Numbered from the stretch's first letter, positions 28,431 to 38,067 are shown. The stretch is DNA of 64,000 bases from Komarekiella delphini-convector SJRDD-AB1 (GCF_014831675.1 NZ_VJXY01000030.1:1-64000); one strand, 5' to 3'. Numbers and translations are program-made. Notes: generated by a model not told the origin, from the letters alone.

Positions 28431-29984
28431 ATGGTAGAGCCTGAAAACAAATTATTTGCCCTAAAGGATGGTTGGACTTCTCAGGAAACAAGAGAACAAC
28501 AACGCCTCAAAGCTTTGTCTGAATTAGGTTTACGGCAACCAGAAACGATTCCGGTCTTTGAAGAAGCCACTCAAACTGCTGCCCACTTTCTGGAAGCACC
28601 AATTTCCATTTTGGGATTTGTAGATCAAGAACGTCACTGGTTCAAGTCGGCGATAGGCTTATCCAGGCTGGGATTAATGAATCATTTGGCACAAAGCCGT
28701 CAACTTTTACGCAGGGAATCTTTTTGTACACAGGTAGTAGAGAGTTATCAAATATTTGTAGTTAATGATACGCAAAAGCTTACAGATTCAGTACTTGCTA
28801 GCAGTAAGTTGGTACAAGATTATGGCATTCGTGCTTATTTAGGAGCGCCACTGATTGATGCTTCGGGAAATTGTTTGGGTGCATTAGCAGTGATGGATTT
28901 AGTGCCACGCAATTTCACAACTCGAGACATTGAGTTTTTACAAATCATTGCTCGTTGGAGCATGAGTGAATTTGAGCGCAACCTACTTCTACAAGGAAAA
29001 TTAGAAACAAGCACTTCTAAAAGTGCTCCCATACTGTCATACAATGACGACCATAATACTGATCTCAGAATTACCCCACCTACTTTAGATCAAGACTCTG
29101 TTTCTACCAAGCAACTGAAACTAGAACTTTTGGAGCAGCTAACTCAGGAGTTGCGTACACCTTTAACATCTGTGTTAGGTATGGCTAGTGTTTTGGGACG
29201 TGAGATTTACGGGCCTTTGACAACTAAGCAGAGAGAATATGTAGAGATTATCCAACACAGTGGTCGGTACTTACTTTCATTAGTAAACGAAATTACCGAA
29301 CTTGGTACTCTAGATCAAAACTCAGATGTGCTGAATCTGGCTCCTGTGGATATTGAAATGCTATGTCAACAAGCTATCAATACTCTAGAAGAAGTCGCTA
29401 ACCGCCGCGAGCAAGATATTCGCTTATCTATAGAACCGGGACGTAATCGCATTTGTCCTTTGGATAAAGACAAAGTGCGGCAAATTCTTTATCACCTAGT
29501 TTTTAGCGTGATTCAACTTTCTGCTACAGGTAGTATTGTTCGTATTCATGTCTCTTACAAGGAAGATACGCTCCACATTACTATTTGGGTTTCGCATCCC
29601 TGGCTGGGAGATGGGATGACTGAGGTCGATCCCTATTTTCGATTCAATCCTTTGTCTAGACTGGATCTCTCTGGTGAGACAGTAACTTATAATACTCATT
29701 TAGAAGCTCAGGATCAGCCAGATAACTTACCAATAGCACTAGATAAGTCAAAAGATTTGAGTGAGAATCACTCAAGTATCTTTGCTATAACTTCGGGTAT
29801 AGATTTAACTAAACCACATGGAAGTCTCTCGCGTGAAAGTTTAGGTCTGTTGCTTAGCTGTCAGCTAGCAGAACTGCATGGTGGACAAATTTCCATTCAA
29901 GGTTCACCAGAATCAGGATATCGTTATGTCCTTTCTTTGCCATTACAACTAGCTGCTCCCTCAGAAGCAATTAGTGATGTCTGA
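28431..29984 (+). CDS. GAF-domain histidine kinase-like protein with degenerate kinase core
   Basis: 517 residues from ATG at 28431 (a GTG two codons earlier is open). Residues about 25-185 form a GAF sensor domain (HFLEAPISILGFVDQERHWF, LGAPLIDASGNCLGALAVMD). The dimerisation helix follows, but the phospho-acceptor position reads LTQELRTPL: Gln239 where active kinases have His. The N-box Asn is not found (ILYHLVFSVIQLS), and the G1 DxGxG motif is missing (HITIWVSHPWLGDGM). The C-terminal G2-like LGLLLSCQLAELHGG remains. So it most likely cannot autophosphorylate and may act as a GAF-dependent regulator or partner of another kinase. Signal and target unknown. Confidence 0.88.
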   Translation: MVEPENKLFALKDGWTSQETREQQRLKALSELGLRQPETIPVFEEATQTAAHFLEAPISILGFVDQERHWFKSAIGLSRLGLMNHLAQSRQLLRRESFCTQVVESYQIFVVNDTQKLTDSVLASSKLVQDYGIRAYLGAPLIDASGNCLGALAVMDLVPRNFTTRDIEFLQIIARWSMSEFERNLLLQGKLETSTSKSAPILSYNDDHNTDLRITPPTLDQDSVSTKQLKLELLEQLTQELRTPLTSVLGMASVLGREIYGPLTTKQREYVEIIQHSGRYLLSLVNEITELGTLDQNSDVLNLAPVDIEMLCQQAINTLEEVANRREQDIRLSIEPGRNRICPLDKDKVRQILYHLVFSVIQLSATGSIVRIHVSYKEDTLHITIWVSHPWLGDGMTEVDPYFRFNPLSRLDLSGETVTYNTHLEAQDQPDNLPIALDKSKDLSENHSSIFAITSGIDLTKPHGSLSRESLGLLLSCQLAELHGGQISIQGSPESGYRYVLSLPLQLAAPSEAISDV

Positions 29985-30178
29985 TGACAAACCTTATAGC
30001 TGTTTTCAATTAGTTGGCTGTAATGCTTTGAGATTATAGGTAATAGCTGAGGGCTAGTAATAAGAGTGTCATCACAAATAACCAATTTGCAATCTACATT
30101 ATTACCTTTTTATAGCTACCCGCATTATGATTAAGTCCAAGTTCTGTGGCAACATGCTAATTGATCACATCATTTTTT

Positions 30179-31588
30179 ATGAATTTAGTCTGGCAACGAT
30201 TTACTTTATCATCTTTACCGATTAAAGAATATCTTGCTTCCAGTTACCTACACCGTTCTCTAGTAGGGCTGTTGCGTTCCTGGCGGCAAACCAGCGTCTT
30301 GATACAATGGGGAGAAACAATTGCGGCTGCCTTACTCAGCCTGGTGTATGCCCTTGCACCTTTTGTTTCAAGCACTTTAGTGGGTTTGTTGCTGGTTGCT
30401 TGTGTAGGATTTTGGCTTTTACTGACTTTATCTGATGAAGCAACACTAGCAAATACCACCTCAGTTACGCCCATTCACCTACTGGTATTGCTCTACTGGG
30501 TAATTGCCGTAGTAGCAACAGCATTATCACCAGTGAAAAGGGCGGCACTTAACGATTTGGCAACGTTGACGCTGTATTTACTGCTATTTGCTCTTTGTGC
30601 TAGAGTCTTGAGGCTGCCTCGCTTGCGATCTTGGCTGATTATCCTTTACTTACATGTATCGCTCATTGTCAGCATATATGGACTACGACAATGGTTTTTT
30701 GGAGCCACAGCACTAGCAACTTGGGTTGACCCGGAATCTCCTCTGTCAAAGACTACAAGAGTCTACAGTTATTTGGGAAATCCTAACTTATTAGCTGGAT
30801 ACCTCCTGCCAGCAGTGGTTTTTAGCTTAGTAGCAATTTTTGCATGGCAAAGCTGGATTAAAAAAGCCTTAGCATTAACTATGTTGATTGTCAATACTGC
30901 CTGCCTGGTTCTGACTTTTAGTCGTGGTGGCTGGATTGGACTAGTGGCGGCAGTTTTAACTGTGATGGCATTGCTAGTTTATTGGAGAAGTATAGAAATG
31001 CCTCCTTTTTGGCGTACTTGGTCGTTACCAATTGTCTTGGGAGGTTTGATTGGAATATTAGTGCTGGCGGTGCTCTTTGTGGAGCCTGTACGCCTGCGGG
31101 TGTTCAGCATTTTTGCCGATCGCAAAGATAGCAGCAATAATTTTCGTAGGAATGTATGGGATGCTGTTTTTGAGATGATTCGCGATCGGCCCATTATCGG
31201 TATTGGCCCTGGACACAACTCTTTTAATAAGATTTATCCTCTTTACCAACGTCCTCGTTATACTGCTTTGAGTGCCTATTCGATTTTATTGGAGGTAGCT
31301 GTAGAAACTGGCTTCATTGGTTTAGCTTGCTTTCTCTGGTTAATAATTGTTACCTTTAATACAGGATTGATGCAAGTGAGACGATTGCGACAATTGAGAA
31401 GTGTCGAGGGATTTTGGCTAATTGGGGCGATCGCTACTTTGCTGGGTATGCTAACTCATGGAATGGTAGATACTATCTGGTTTCGTCCTGAAGTCAATAC
31501 CCTTTGGTGGCTAATGGTTGCTTTAATTGCTAGCTACTGGACACCTTTAGCTCAAAATCAGGCTCAAGAACTAAATTCACCTACCTGA
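30179..31588 (+). CDS. ictB: IctB-family membrane protein (O-antigen ligase-like)
   Basis: 470 residues from the ATG at 30179; a TTG six codons earlier is open. Polytopic membrane protein with about ten hydrophobic segments and a Wzy/WaaL O-antigen ligase-type domain (SYLGNPNLLAGYLLP, TFSRGGWIG, the periplasmic GPGHNSFNKIYP, LTHGMVDTIWFRPEVN). Cyanobacterial IctB was first described as a bicarbonate transporter component, but the fold is that of glycan ligases/polymerases; its true role is debated. Position beside exopolysaccharide genes favours a glycan role. The transcript should end in the bidirectional hairpin just downstream. Confidence 0.85.
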   Translation: MNLVWQRFTLSSLPIKEYLASSYLHRSLVGLLRSWRQTSVLIQWGETIAAALLSLVYALAPFVSSTLVGLLLVACVGFWLLLTLSDEATLANTTSVTPIHLLVLLYWVIAVVATALSPVKRAALNDLATLTLYLLLFALCARVLRLPRLRSWLIILYLHVSLIVSIYGLRQWFFGATALATWVDPESPLSKTTRVYSYLGNPNLLAGYLLPAVVFSLVAIFAWQSWIKKALALTMLIVNTACLVLTFSRGGWIGLVAAVLTVMALLVYWRSIEMPPFWRTWSLPIVLGGLIGILVLAVLFVEPVRLRVFSIFADRKDSSNNFRRNVWDAVFEMIRDRPIIGIGPGHNSFNKIYPLYQRPRYTALSAYSILLEVAVETGFIGLACFLWLIIVTFNTGLMQVRRLRQLRSVEGFWLIGAIATLLGMLTHGMVDTIWFRPEVNTLWWLMVALIASYWTPLAQNQAQELNSPT

Positions 31589-31606
31589 GAAATAGCAGTA
31601 TCAAAT

Positions 31607-31655
31607 AAAAAACAGTCAATAATCAGTTGTTTTTTACTAACTATTGACTGTTTTT
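31607..31655. terminator. Bidirectional terminator between ictB and the WGxxGxxG gene
   Basis: AACAGTCAATA pairs with TATTGACTGTT around a 20-base loop. A-run on the left and T-run on the right suit transcripts from both convergent genes. Confidence 0.75.
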
Positions 31656-31669
31656 GAATTTTTAATTGT

Positions 31670-31948
31670 CTAATCTCTGTAGGTAGTAGCCCCAGGGGTA
31701 TTGGGGTCACGATAACGGGTTGGTTCGTCATCACGCTTTCTACCAGCTAAACCAGCTAGACCTAATAGACCTATTAATCCTAGCCAACCCCAATCAAAAT
31801 CATTGCGCTCATATGTTGTTGTCCTGGGGACTGTATTGACTCCGGGGTCAGTAGTTGTCTGGGCTTGTGCAGGTAGAGTTAAGGGCATAATTCCCATACT
31901 CAAGGTGAGCACGCCCGCGCCAACAGCTTTGGTGAAATTGCGTTTCAT
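31670..31948 (-). CDS. WGxxGxxG-motif protein with sorting-signal-like C-terminus
   Basis: 92 residues. Signal peptide at 1-29 (MKRNFTKAVGAGVLTLSMG up to PAQAQ). A short Thr/Asp-rich region is followed by DFDWGWLGLIGLLGLAGLAG and RKR: a WGxxGxxG motif, a hydrophobic stretch and a basic cluster, the three-part layout of C-terminal sorting signals. About 20 further polar residues follow, which is unusual for a strictly C-terminal signal. Small proteins of this type are known in cyanobacteria and other bacteria; function unknown. The cyanoexosortase A gene is 6 kb away, but a link is only a suggestion. Confidence 0.8.
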   Translation of the reverse strand: MKRNFTKAVGAGVLTLSMGIMPLTLPAQAQTTTDPGVNTVPRTTTYERNDFDWGWLGLIGLLGLAGLAGRKRDDEPTRYRDPNTPGATTYRD

Positions 31949-32122
31949 CGTGAAAGTTCCTCATGCCGTCCGAAGTTATTCACAACTGTATCGAGTTTAA
32001 AAGTTAGTAAAATCAATCTGTGGCTATAAACTGGGCATTTTCTCAACTCACGCTGAGGACATACAACATGCTTTCTACTGCAATCCGTTTCTCACACCAG
32101 TGTAGTATGGCAACACTGATAC

Positions 32123-32590
32123 TTAATAATTTTTCATTGCCCTCTGAATATCGCGCTGATCTTGGCGTCGCTTCAAGTCTTCTCGTTTGTCGTGAAGCTT
32201 TTTACCTTTGCCAAGAGCTATACTGATTTTCACCCAGCCTCTTTTAAGATACATTTTCAAAGGGACTAAAGTTAAACCTTGCTGTTCAACTTTGCCGATT
32301 AGCTTGCGGAGTTCTTGGCGATGTAGTAGCAGCTTGCGTGTACGCCGCGGTTCATGATTAAAATATTGTCCACTGGCAGTGTAAGGAGAGATATGCACGT
32401 TGATCAACCAGGCTTCGCCATTGCGAAGTAAAGCATAGCCATCTTGAAGATTAACTCTACCCGCCCTAATCGACTTGACTTCGGTTCCTGTTAATTGAAT
32501 TCCAGCTTCGTAGGTTTCCAATATTTCATACAAATAACGGGCTTGACGGTTGTCGCTAATAACTTTGTAACCTTCGCTCTTTTCACTCAT
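32123..32590 (-). CDS. smpB: SsrA-binding protein SmpB
   Basis: 155 residues, normal length. SmpB binds tmRNA and delivers it to stalled ribosomes for trans-translation. Seen: NRQARYLYEILETYEAGIQL, the TEVKSIRAGRVNLQDGYA core, EAWLINVHISPY, and a basic C-terminal tail (KREDLKRRQDQRDIQRAMKN) that mimics the mRNA path. Single gene; no tmRNA gene recognised nearby. Confidence 0.96.
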   Translation of the reverse strand: MSEKSEGYKVISDNRQARYLYEILETYEAGIQLTGTEVKSIRAGRVNLQDGYALLRNGEAWLINVHISPYTASGQYFNHEPRRTRKLLLHRQELRKLIGKVEQQGLTLVPLKMYLKRGWVKISIALGKGKKLHDKREDLKRRQDQRDIQRAMKNY

Positions 32591-33174
32591 TGATAATTTG
32601 GGATGCGTTAAATGTACCTAAAAAATGGTTTGGATTGACTTTGTAAATTTTTGAGGTGAGATTAAACCAATATAAATGCTCAACTGTGTATCACTAATTT
32701 AACTTTTCCAAGTTACAATTTAAAGTTTCTTCAGTAACTTCAAGTTACTTAGAGTTCGTAAACATAATCATTTAGTTTGTCAGTTATGTGTTGCCAAAAA
32801 CAAGTAAACACTATTAACGGTAATAACTTTGGGTATAAGCTTATTTATGTTTACTTCACATAGTTTCTAGGAAATTATTGTTTAAGTCAATATTAATTTA
32901 TATTATGGGGAGTATTTACTCTAGCTTTTTGGTAATTTGTTACAAATTATAAAGCTCTTGATTTCTTCTAAGCCTATAAAGCTGAAATGGGTTAAACTTC
33001 GTTAACACTTCGTAATGATTTAAGATTTTCTTTATAAATTAACCCTAAGGCAGTTATTAGCTGGTAATCCTGTCATAGTATGAAACATAAGAACACTAAT
33101 ATTTGCCTGTGTTCATTAATAGTGCTCATAGAAGCAAATTTCTTACTAAAAAAAATGCTAGGGGTCTACTGTCC
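32591..33174. other. AT-rich intergenic region upstream of the response regulator
   Basis: About 580 bp between divergent genes, rich in A/T, no ORF with coding character. It must hold both promoters and possibly a long leader for the regulator. No further element recognised. Confidence 0.5.
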
Positions 33175-33858
33175 ATGCCCTTGACGATCCTTGTAGTAGA
33201 TGACGACCTGGGCACTCGTCTGTCTATTAGCGATTATCTTGAACTGTCTGGCTACTCGCTAATCATGGCTAATGACGGTCAAGAGGCTTTGGCGATGGTG
33301 GATGAGTACCATCCTGATTTGATTGTTACGGATATTGTCATGCCACGGATGAACGGTTATGAACTAGTACGACAAGTACGTCAAAAACCAGCGTTCCGTT
33401 TATTACCTGTAATTTTGTTAACAGCACGAACTAAAACCCAAGAAAGAATTCTGGGCTATCAGTCAGGGTGCGATTTATACTTGCCCAAGCCTTTTGAACT
33501 AGAAGAGTTAGCAGCAGCAATTCGCAATCTTTTAGAGCGATCGCAAATCATTCAATCGGAGTACCGTTTTTCTCATAAGGAGAATTTGGGTATTTCTGCT
33601 TCACCAAAAGTAGTAGACACCCACAATTCTCTGTTCACTCAGATTCAGCCATCCCAGCTGTTCTCAGCCCTAACTCACAGAGAACAGGAAGTTCTAGAGC
33701 TATTGACTCATGGTCTTTCTAATGCCGACATGGGCCATCAGTTACACCTTAGTCCTCGAACAGTTGAAAAGTACGTTAGTAGTTTATTGAGAAAAACCTC
33801 AACTAGCAACAGAGCAGAGTTGGTGCGTTTTGCAATTAAGCATGGTTTGGTGGAATAA
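33175..33858 (+). CDS. LuxR/NarL-type response regulator
   Basis: About 227 residues from the ATG giving MPLTILVVDDD; the open frame begins 24 codons earlier but family members start here. The receiver domain has Asp9-Asp11 acidic pocket, phospho-acceptor Asp53 (IVTDIVMP), Thr in LLTAR and Lys in LPKPFE. After a linker, a LuxR-type helix-turn-helix (LTHREQEVLELLTHGLSNAD, LSPRTVEKYVSSLLRK). It acts as a DNA-binding regulator when phosphorylated by an unknown kinase; no kinase gene is adjacent. The plastid-type Ycf29 regulators have the same layout, but I cannot confirm orthology. Confidence 0.92.
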   Translation: MPLTILVVDDDLGTRLSISDYLELSGYSLIMANDGQEALAMVDEYHPDLIVTDIVMPRMNGYELVRQVRQKPAFRLLPVILLTARTKTQERILGYQSGCDLYLPKPFELEELAAAIRNLLERSQIIQSEYRFSHKENLGISASPKVVDTHNSLFTQIQPSQLFSALTHREQEVLELLTHGLSNADMGHQLHLSPRTVEKYVSSLLRKTSTSNRAELVRFAIKHGLVE

Positions 33859-33864
33859 AAATAG

Positions 33865-33893
33865 AAGTCAGGACTTTGAGACTCCTGACTTTT
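33865..33893 (+). terminator. Terminator of the response regulator gene
   Basis: AAGTCAGGA/TCCTGACTT stem with a 9-base loop followed by TTTAT, starting 7 bp after the stop codon. The left A-rich flank may let it serve the convergent phosphatase gene too. Confidence 0.7.
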
Positions 33894-33916
33894 ATAGTTT
33901 CTACGTACTTTCTAGG

Positions 33917-34402
33917 TTACTGTATTAATTGCTGGCTAGTAACGTATGTAAGCAGACCTTCACAAGCATCGACAAGTAAATCTATCACCTGATTAAATCC
34001 TTCTAGACCACCATAATAAGGATCTGGAACTTCTTTAAGAGTGTGTCGAGAGCAAAAATCGCACATCAAACGCACTTTGTGATGATACTGCCCAGTTTGA
34101 TCAACAGAGAGGATATCCTTATAATTCTCTCGATCCATAGCCAAAATTAAATCAAAATCTTGAAAGTCCAACTTTTTAAACTGGCGTGCTTGACCACGCA
34201 ATTTAATTAAAAGCTTTGTAGCAGCCGCAGCACTCATGCGTTGGTCAGGTGGGCTACCAATATGGTAGCTAGATGTACCTGCCGAGTCACAAAAAATGCT
34301 ATCACTCAAGCCAGCCTGCTCAATTAGATGATTCATTATGTTCTCTGCCGATGGCGATCGGCAGATGTTACCTAAGCAGACAAACAGCAGCTTGTAAGGC
34401 AT
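33917..34402 (-). CDS. Low-molecular-weight protein-tyrosine phosphatase
   Basis: 161 residues from the ATG giving MPYKLLFVCLGN; the open frame runs 22 codons further up through repeat sequence. The active-site P-loop CLGNICRS holds Cys9 and Arg15, and the general acid Asp lies in VPDPYYGG. Removes phosphate from phosphotyrosine; in bacteria often linked to BY-kinases of exopolysaccharide export, and a Wzc-like protein is encoded 13 kb away, though that one lacks a tyrosine tail. Lies downstream of ybaB on the same strand. Confidence 0.93.
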   Translation of the reverse strand: MPYKLLFVCLGNICRSPSAENIMNHLIEQAGLSDSIFCDSAGTSSYHIGSPPDQRMSAAAATKLLIKLRGQARQFKKLDFQDFDLILAMDRENYKDILSVDQTGQYHHKVRLMCDFCSRHTLKEVPDPYYGGLEGFNQVIDLLVDACEGLLTYVTSQQLIQ

Positions 34403-34434
34403 AAATATTTTTTGTCCTTTGTCATTAGTCATCT

Positions 34435-34485
34435 GCCATGTGTCTTTTGTCTTTTGACCAATGACCAATGACCAATGACTAATGA
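34435..34485. repeat. Heptamer-type short tandem repeats
   Basis: Repeats of GACCAATGACCAATGAC type lie between ybaB and the phosphatase gene. They make the region upstream of the phosphatase start accidentally open in frame. Confidence 0.75.
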
Positions 34486-34833
34486 CTAAAATCCAGGAAG
34501 TTCCAGTCCACTTGTCAAATCTTCCATGCGTTCCCGCATTGTTGCTGTGGACTTGTTGTAAGCGTCTTTCATTGCCACTGTCACAAGATCGGAAAGTACT
34601 TCTGCACCTTCTCCTAAAGCATTTGGAGAAATTTCCACTCGCTTAGGTTCTTGGTTGCCACTGACAATTACCTTAACTAGACCACCGCCAGACTCTCCTT
34701 GAATCTCCATTTGCTCCAATTCTTCTTGGAGCCGCTTTGCACCTTCTTGAACTTGCTGTGCTTTTTTAAAAGCTTCGGCTAATTCTTTCATTTTTCCTAA
34801 GCCAAAGCCAAATCCCTGTCCTTTTCCTGTCAT
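34486..34833 (-). CDS. YbaB/EbfC-family nucleoid-associated protein
   Basis: 115 residues. Small DNA-binding dimer: N-terminal Gly/Phe-rich start ([15 protein letters not shown]), central helix with [20 protein letters not shown], then [20 protein letters not shown] and the closing helix [20 protein letters not shown]. Normal length. Thought to bind DNA without strict sequence preference and influence nucleoid structure. It lies downstream of murB on the same strand. Confidence 0.93.
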   Translation of the reverse strand: MTGKGQGFGFGLGKMKELAEAFKKAQQVQEGAKRLQEELEQMEIQGESGGGLVKVIVSGNQEPKRVEISPNALGEGAEVLSDLVTVAMKDAYNKSTATMRERMEDLTSGLELPGF

Positions 34834-35048
34834 AATTGATTGTCCGCGCGTGCATTGAATAACAAATCAAATTCAATTATAGATGCGGTAGGCAATTTGC
34901 CTCTTTTTTTACCAATAATTAATGCCGGGCAGGGGGCATGAAGCATTAGAGCAAGGAAGGACAGGGGAAGTTACAGTTAATCTTTTTTTCCTCTGCCTTT
35001 TTACTTGTTCATTTTCCATACCCTTGATTGCAAGTTTCAACAAGCACT

Positions 35049-36083
35049 TTAAAACTCTCCGATCATTTTGACTTCTGGCTCTAAACAAATAGACCAACGT
35101 TCTTGAACTTGTTGTTGGATGTGACGAATGAGACAAAAGATATCACTAGCCTTTGCCCCGCCACGGTTGACAATAAAATTGGCGTGGAGTTGTGCTACTT
35201 GTGCTCCACCAATTTGGTAACCTTTTAGACCAGTTTGTTCGATTAACCACCCGGCAGTGTAAGGTTTGGGATTGCGGAACACACTGCCACAACTAGGAAA
35301 GTTGTAGGGCTGGGTGGTCAGCCGATGCTTTTTGTGCTGCTTGGTAAGCGCTACAACTTGTGCTGGATCGGCACCTGGCTCAAGTTGGAGTGTGGCTTGG
35401 GTGACTATGCGTTGGCAATGCCTCTCTGTTCGCGTAGCGTCTTTGCTGGAAGAAGGAGACTGGCCACCTTGTAGTAATGAAGTTCGGTAGCCATAACCCA
35501 GCTGTTCAGGCGTAAGAGTTGCTACTGTACCATCGGGCGAAAGTACTTGGGCGCTAACTAACATATCTGCGATACAGTTTTTATGTGCGCCTGCATTCAT
35601 GACAACAGCGCCTCCAACAGTTCCAGGGATACCAACAGCCCACTCCAATCCCTGCCATCCTAGTTCTGCTACCTGCCATGCCAAGCTGGGAATTGATTCT
35701 CCTGAAGCAACGGTTAATTGACCTGTTTTGGAGTCAAAGTAGCTGTAGCGGAGATGACGAGTAGCAATGACTAAGCCTGATATACCGCGATCGCTCACTA
35801 ACAAGTTAGAACCTGCTCCTAGTATTGTTACTGTTAAATCATGTTCTTTTGCGTAGTTAAGACTTGCGTGTAGCGCTTCTAAGTTTCGAGGAGCAACATA
35901 CCATTGAGCTGCTCCTCCAACTCTATAAGAAGTAAACGCTGACAAGGAAGCTTGAGACTTGAGCGCACAATCAGTACCGGGTAAATAAATTACCTCACTC
36001 TTGACTGAATTAGTTGTTTCCTGTTTCTTTGTATTCAAAGCAGAAGGTGTGCAGACGTTTCCAGCTGCCTGGGAAATTGTCAT
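35049..36083 (-). CDS. murB: UDP-N-acetylenolpyruvoylglucosamine reductase
   Basis: 344 residues. FAD enzyme that makes UDP-N-acetylmuramic acid for peptidoglycan. Seen: [19 protein letters not shown]-type FAD entry, [35 protein letters not shown], the catalytic Ser in GSVFRNPK and [15 protein letters not shown]. It follows murC on the same strand (115 bp), the usual cyanobacterial arrangement. Odd: after YGYRTSLLQ about 20 extra residues ([17 protein letters not shown]) occur before [13 protein letters not shown]. They are encoded by repeat-like DNA at about 35413-35470 and keep the frame. The N-terminal 25 or so residues are also non-conserved. Confidence 0.95.
   Translation of the reverse strand: MTISQAAGNVCTPSALNTKKQETTNSVKSEVIYLPGTDCALKSQASLSAFTSYRVGGAAQWYVAPRNLEALHASLNYAKEHDLTVTILGAGSNLLVSDRGISGLVIATRHLRYSYFDSKTGQLTVASGESIPSLAWQVAELGWQGLEWAVGIPGTVGGAVVMNAGAHKNCIADMLVSAQVLSPDGTVATLTPEQLGYGYRTSLLQGGQSPSSSKDATRTERHCQRIVTQATLQLEPGADPAQVVALTKQHKKHRLTTQPYNFPSCGSVFRNPKPYTAGWLIEQTGLKGYQIGGAQVAQLHANFIVNRGGAKASDIFCLIRHIQQQVQERWSICLEPEVKMIGEF
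35413..35470. repeat. Dispersed repeat inside murB
   Basis: The segment with GTTGGCAATGCCTCTCTGTT and CGCGTAGCGTCTTTGCTGG resembles dispersed GC-rich repeat words found between genes in this window (compare 44455-44485 and 55895-55940). It encodes a surface-loop-like insertion in MurB. Confidence 0.55.
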
Positions 36084-36198
36084 TTTTACTTTAATAGGTA
36101 AAATTTTTACATTTTTTTACCGTAATAATACGGCAATAGCATAAACCAATGGAACCCTTGTTAGACGGGTGCTTTGCTTAAAAATCAGACCTCACAAC

Positions 36199-37662
36199 TT
36201 ATGATGTGGCTTTAGCCGGTTCGCAAAGTGTTGTAATTACTTCGGGAATTACCTGATTCAAGTTTCCAGCTCCTAAAAAAAGTGCCAAATCACCTGGATG
36301 CAGTGTTTGCAACAAGTATTCACACACTAAGGGTAACGTTTGTTGATAAACCACTTGCGGATGTTGCTTGGCAATTTCCGCTGCCAGTTGTTCACCACTG
36401 ATTTGCCCTAAATTTGGTTCGCCTGCACTGTAAATATCAGTCAGCACAACTAAATCGGCATGAGTAAAAGATTGGGCAAATTCTTCTAAAAAGGTAAGTG
36501 TGCGGCTGTAGCGATGGGGTTGGAAGATGGCAACAACTCTCTGCCCTGGTCTTGCCTGTAAACGTGCTGCGGCGAGAGTAGCGCGAATCTCGCTGGGATG
36601 ATGGGCATAATCATCAATGAAGGTAATACCATCGACTTCACCCCGGAACTCAAAGCGGCGTCTTGCTCCTTCAAAAGTAGCAATTCCTTTGGCTATTTCT
36701 CCAAATTCTAAGCCCAAGGCTCGACCAACAGCTACCGCTGCTAGGGCATTACTGAGATTGTGCCGACTAAGGAGCCGCAATTTCAACACGCCCAAAGCTT
36801 TGCCTTGTTCCCAAACTAGAGCCGTAGTGCCATCAGCACGATAATCAACATTGGTAACGGTGTAGTCAGCGTCAGTATCAGAGTGTAAGCTATAGCTGAT
36901 TGTTGGTTGCAGGCGATCGCGCACTGTAGCACAGTCAATACTACCTACTAATATCTTACAACTCTTGGCAAATGTCTGGAAGATGTCAACTACTTCCTCC
37001 AATGTATCGTAGTGATCAGGATGATCAAGTTCAATATTGGTAATAATGCCAATTTCAGGGGCGTGTTTGACTAGAGAACCATCTGATTCATCTGCCTCTG
37101 CTACCAAATATCGACTTTGCCCTAATCGAGCATTGCCTTCCCAAGCATTTACTTCCCCGCCTACCAAAATCGTTGGGTCTAAACCTGCTTGCAGAAGCAT
37201 ATATCCAATCATGCTACTGGTTGTGGTTTTGCCGTGTGTTCCTGCTACTGCAATACTGTAGTAATCGGCAATCAAGGCTGCTAGTACATCTGAACGATGT
37301 AAAACCGGACAACCTAATTCCAAAGCTGCTTTGTATTCTAAATTATTAGTGTTAATCGCTGTAGAACAAATGACTTGAGGCAGTATTGATTTAGTAGGAG
37401 TAGGCAATTGTTCTTGTGAGTTTAATGCTACTTCATTAGTCAATAGCTGAGGGCGAAAGAATTCGAGATTGCTTGCCTCTTGTCTACCAAAAATATGAGC
37501 TCCGATAGATTCCAACTTGTGCGTAATGTGGTTTGGACGAAGATCCGAACCTGATACTGGAAATTGGCGTTTGGCAAGAACGTATGCCAGAGCAGACATA
37601 CCTATGCCGCCGATCCCAATGAAATGAAATGGTCTACCACTAAAATCTACAGAATTACTCAT
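36199..37662 (-). CDS. murC: UDP-N-acetylmuramate--L-alanine ligase
   Basis: 487 residues. Mur ligase that adds L-Ala to UDP-MurNAc. Seen: Rossmann N-domain FIGIGGIGMSALAYVLAKR, ATP-binding AGTHGKTTTSSM near residue 140, EADESDGS, ITNIELDHPDHY and the C-domain DDYAHHPSEI plus IFQPHRYSRT. First gene of the murC-murB pair. A variable segment of about 35 residues lies before the ATP loop (around 65-100), somewhat long for the family. Confidence 0.97.
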   Translation of the reverse strand: MSNSVDFSGRPFHFIGIGGIGMSALAYVLAKRQFPVSGSDLRPNHITHKLESIGAHIFGRQEASNLEFFRPQLLTNEVALNSQEQLPTPTKSILPQVICSTAINTNNLEYKAALELGCPVLHRSDVLAALIADYYSIAVAGTHGKTTTSSMIGYMLLQAGLDPTILVGGEVNAWEGNARLGQSRYLVAEADESDGSLVKHAPEIGIITNIELDHPDHYDTLEEVVDIFQTFAKSCKILVGSIDCATVRDRLQPTISYSLHSDTDADYTVTNVDYRADGTTALVWEQGKALGVLKLRLLSRHNLSNALAAVAVGRALGLEFGEIAKGIATFEGARRRFEFRGEVDGITFIDDYAHHPSEIRATLAAARLQARPGQRVVAIFQPHRYSRTLTFLEEFAQSFTHADLVVLTDIYSAGEPNLGQISGEQLAAEIAKQHPQVVYQQTLPLVCEYLLQTLHPGDLALFLGAGNLNQVIPEVITTLCEPAKATS

Positions 37663-38067
37663 TTATTGCTCCTCTTACACCACACCACACCATAATCACA
37701 AATGACACGCGTATCATAACAGGAATTTGATTTTTTACCGTAACTGTTCGTACATGATGTTTATATTTGATGCCAAGTTGACTTTTCTGCTCTGGCTTTG
37801 TTTATTCAGAATGATTTTACCTTGGTTGGAGGTTTTTGCTATTTCTGAACTGTTGTTAAGATTATTCTGAAAATTTCTGCCGCATCGGGAAAGAAATTCT
37901 TGGTAATGTCAAATACATCTTTTTGGTTACCTTACTGGAATTGCCTGCGTTCATACAATGTTGGCGAAACTGATTTTAAATTGCATCAAGCCTAGGCGCG
38001 AATTGACTTCAATAGTACATTGGTAATGAAACTATTTTTCAATTGCATAAAACCCAGGCTTGACTGG
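37663..38067. other. Intergenic region between murC and nadD
   Basis: About 400 bp between divergent genes with no supported ORF. The stretch directly before nadD (38020-38067) is open in frame but lacks family features. Confidence 0.45.
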
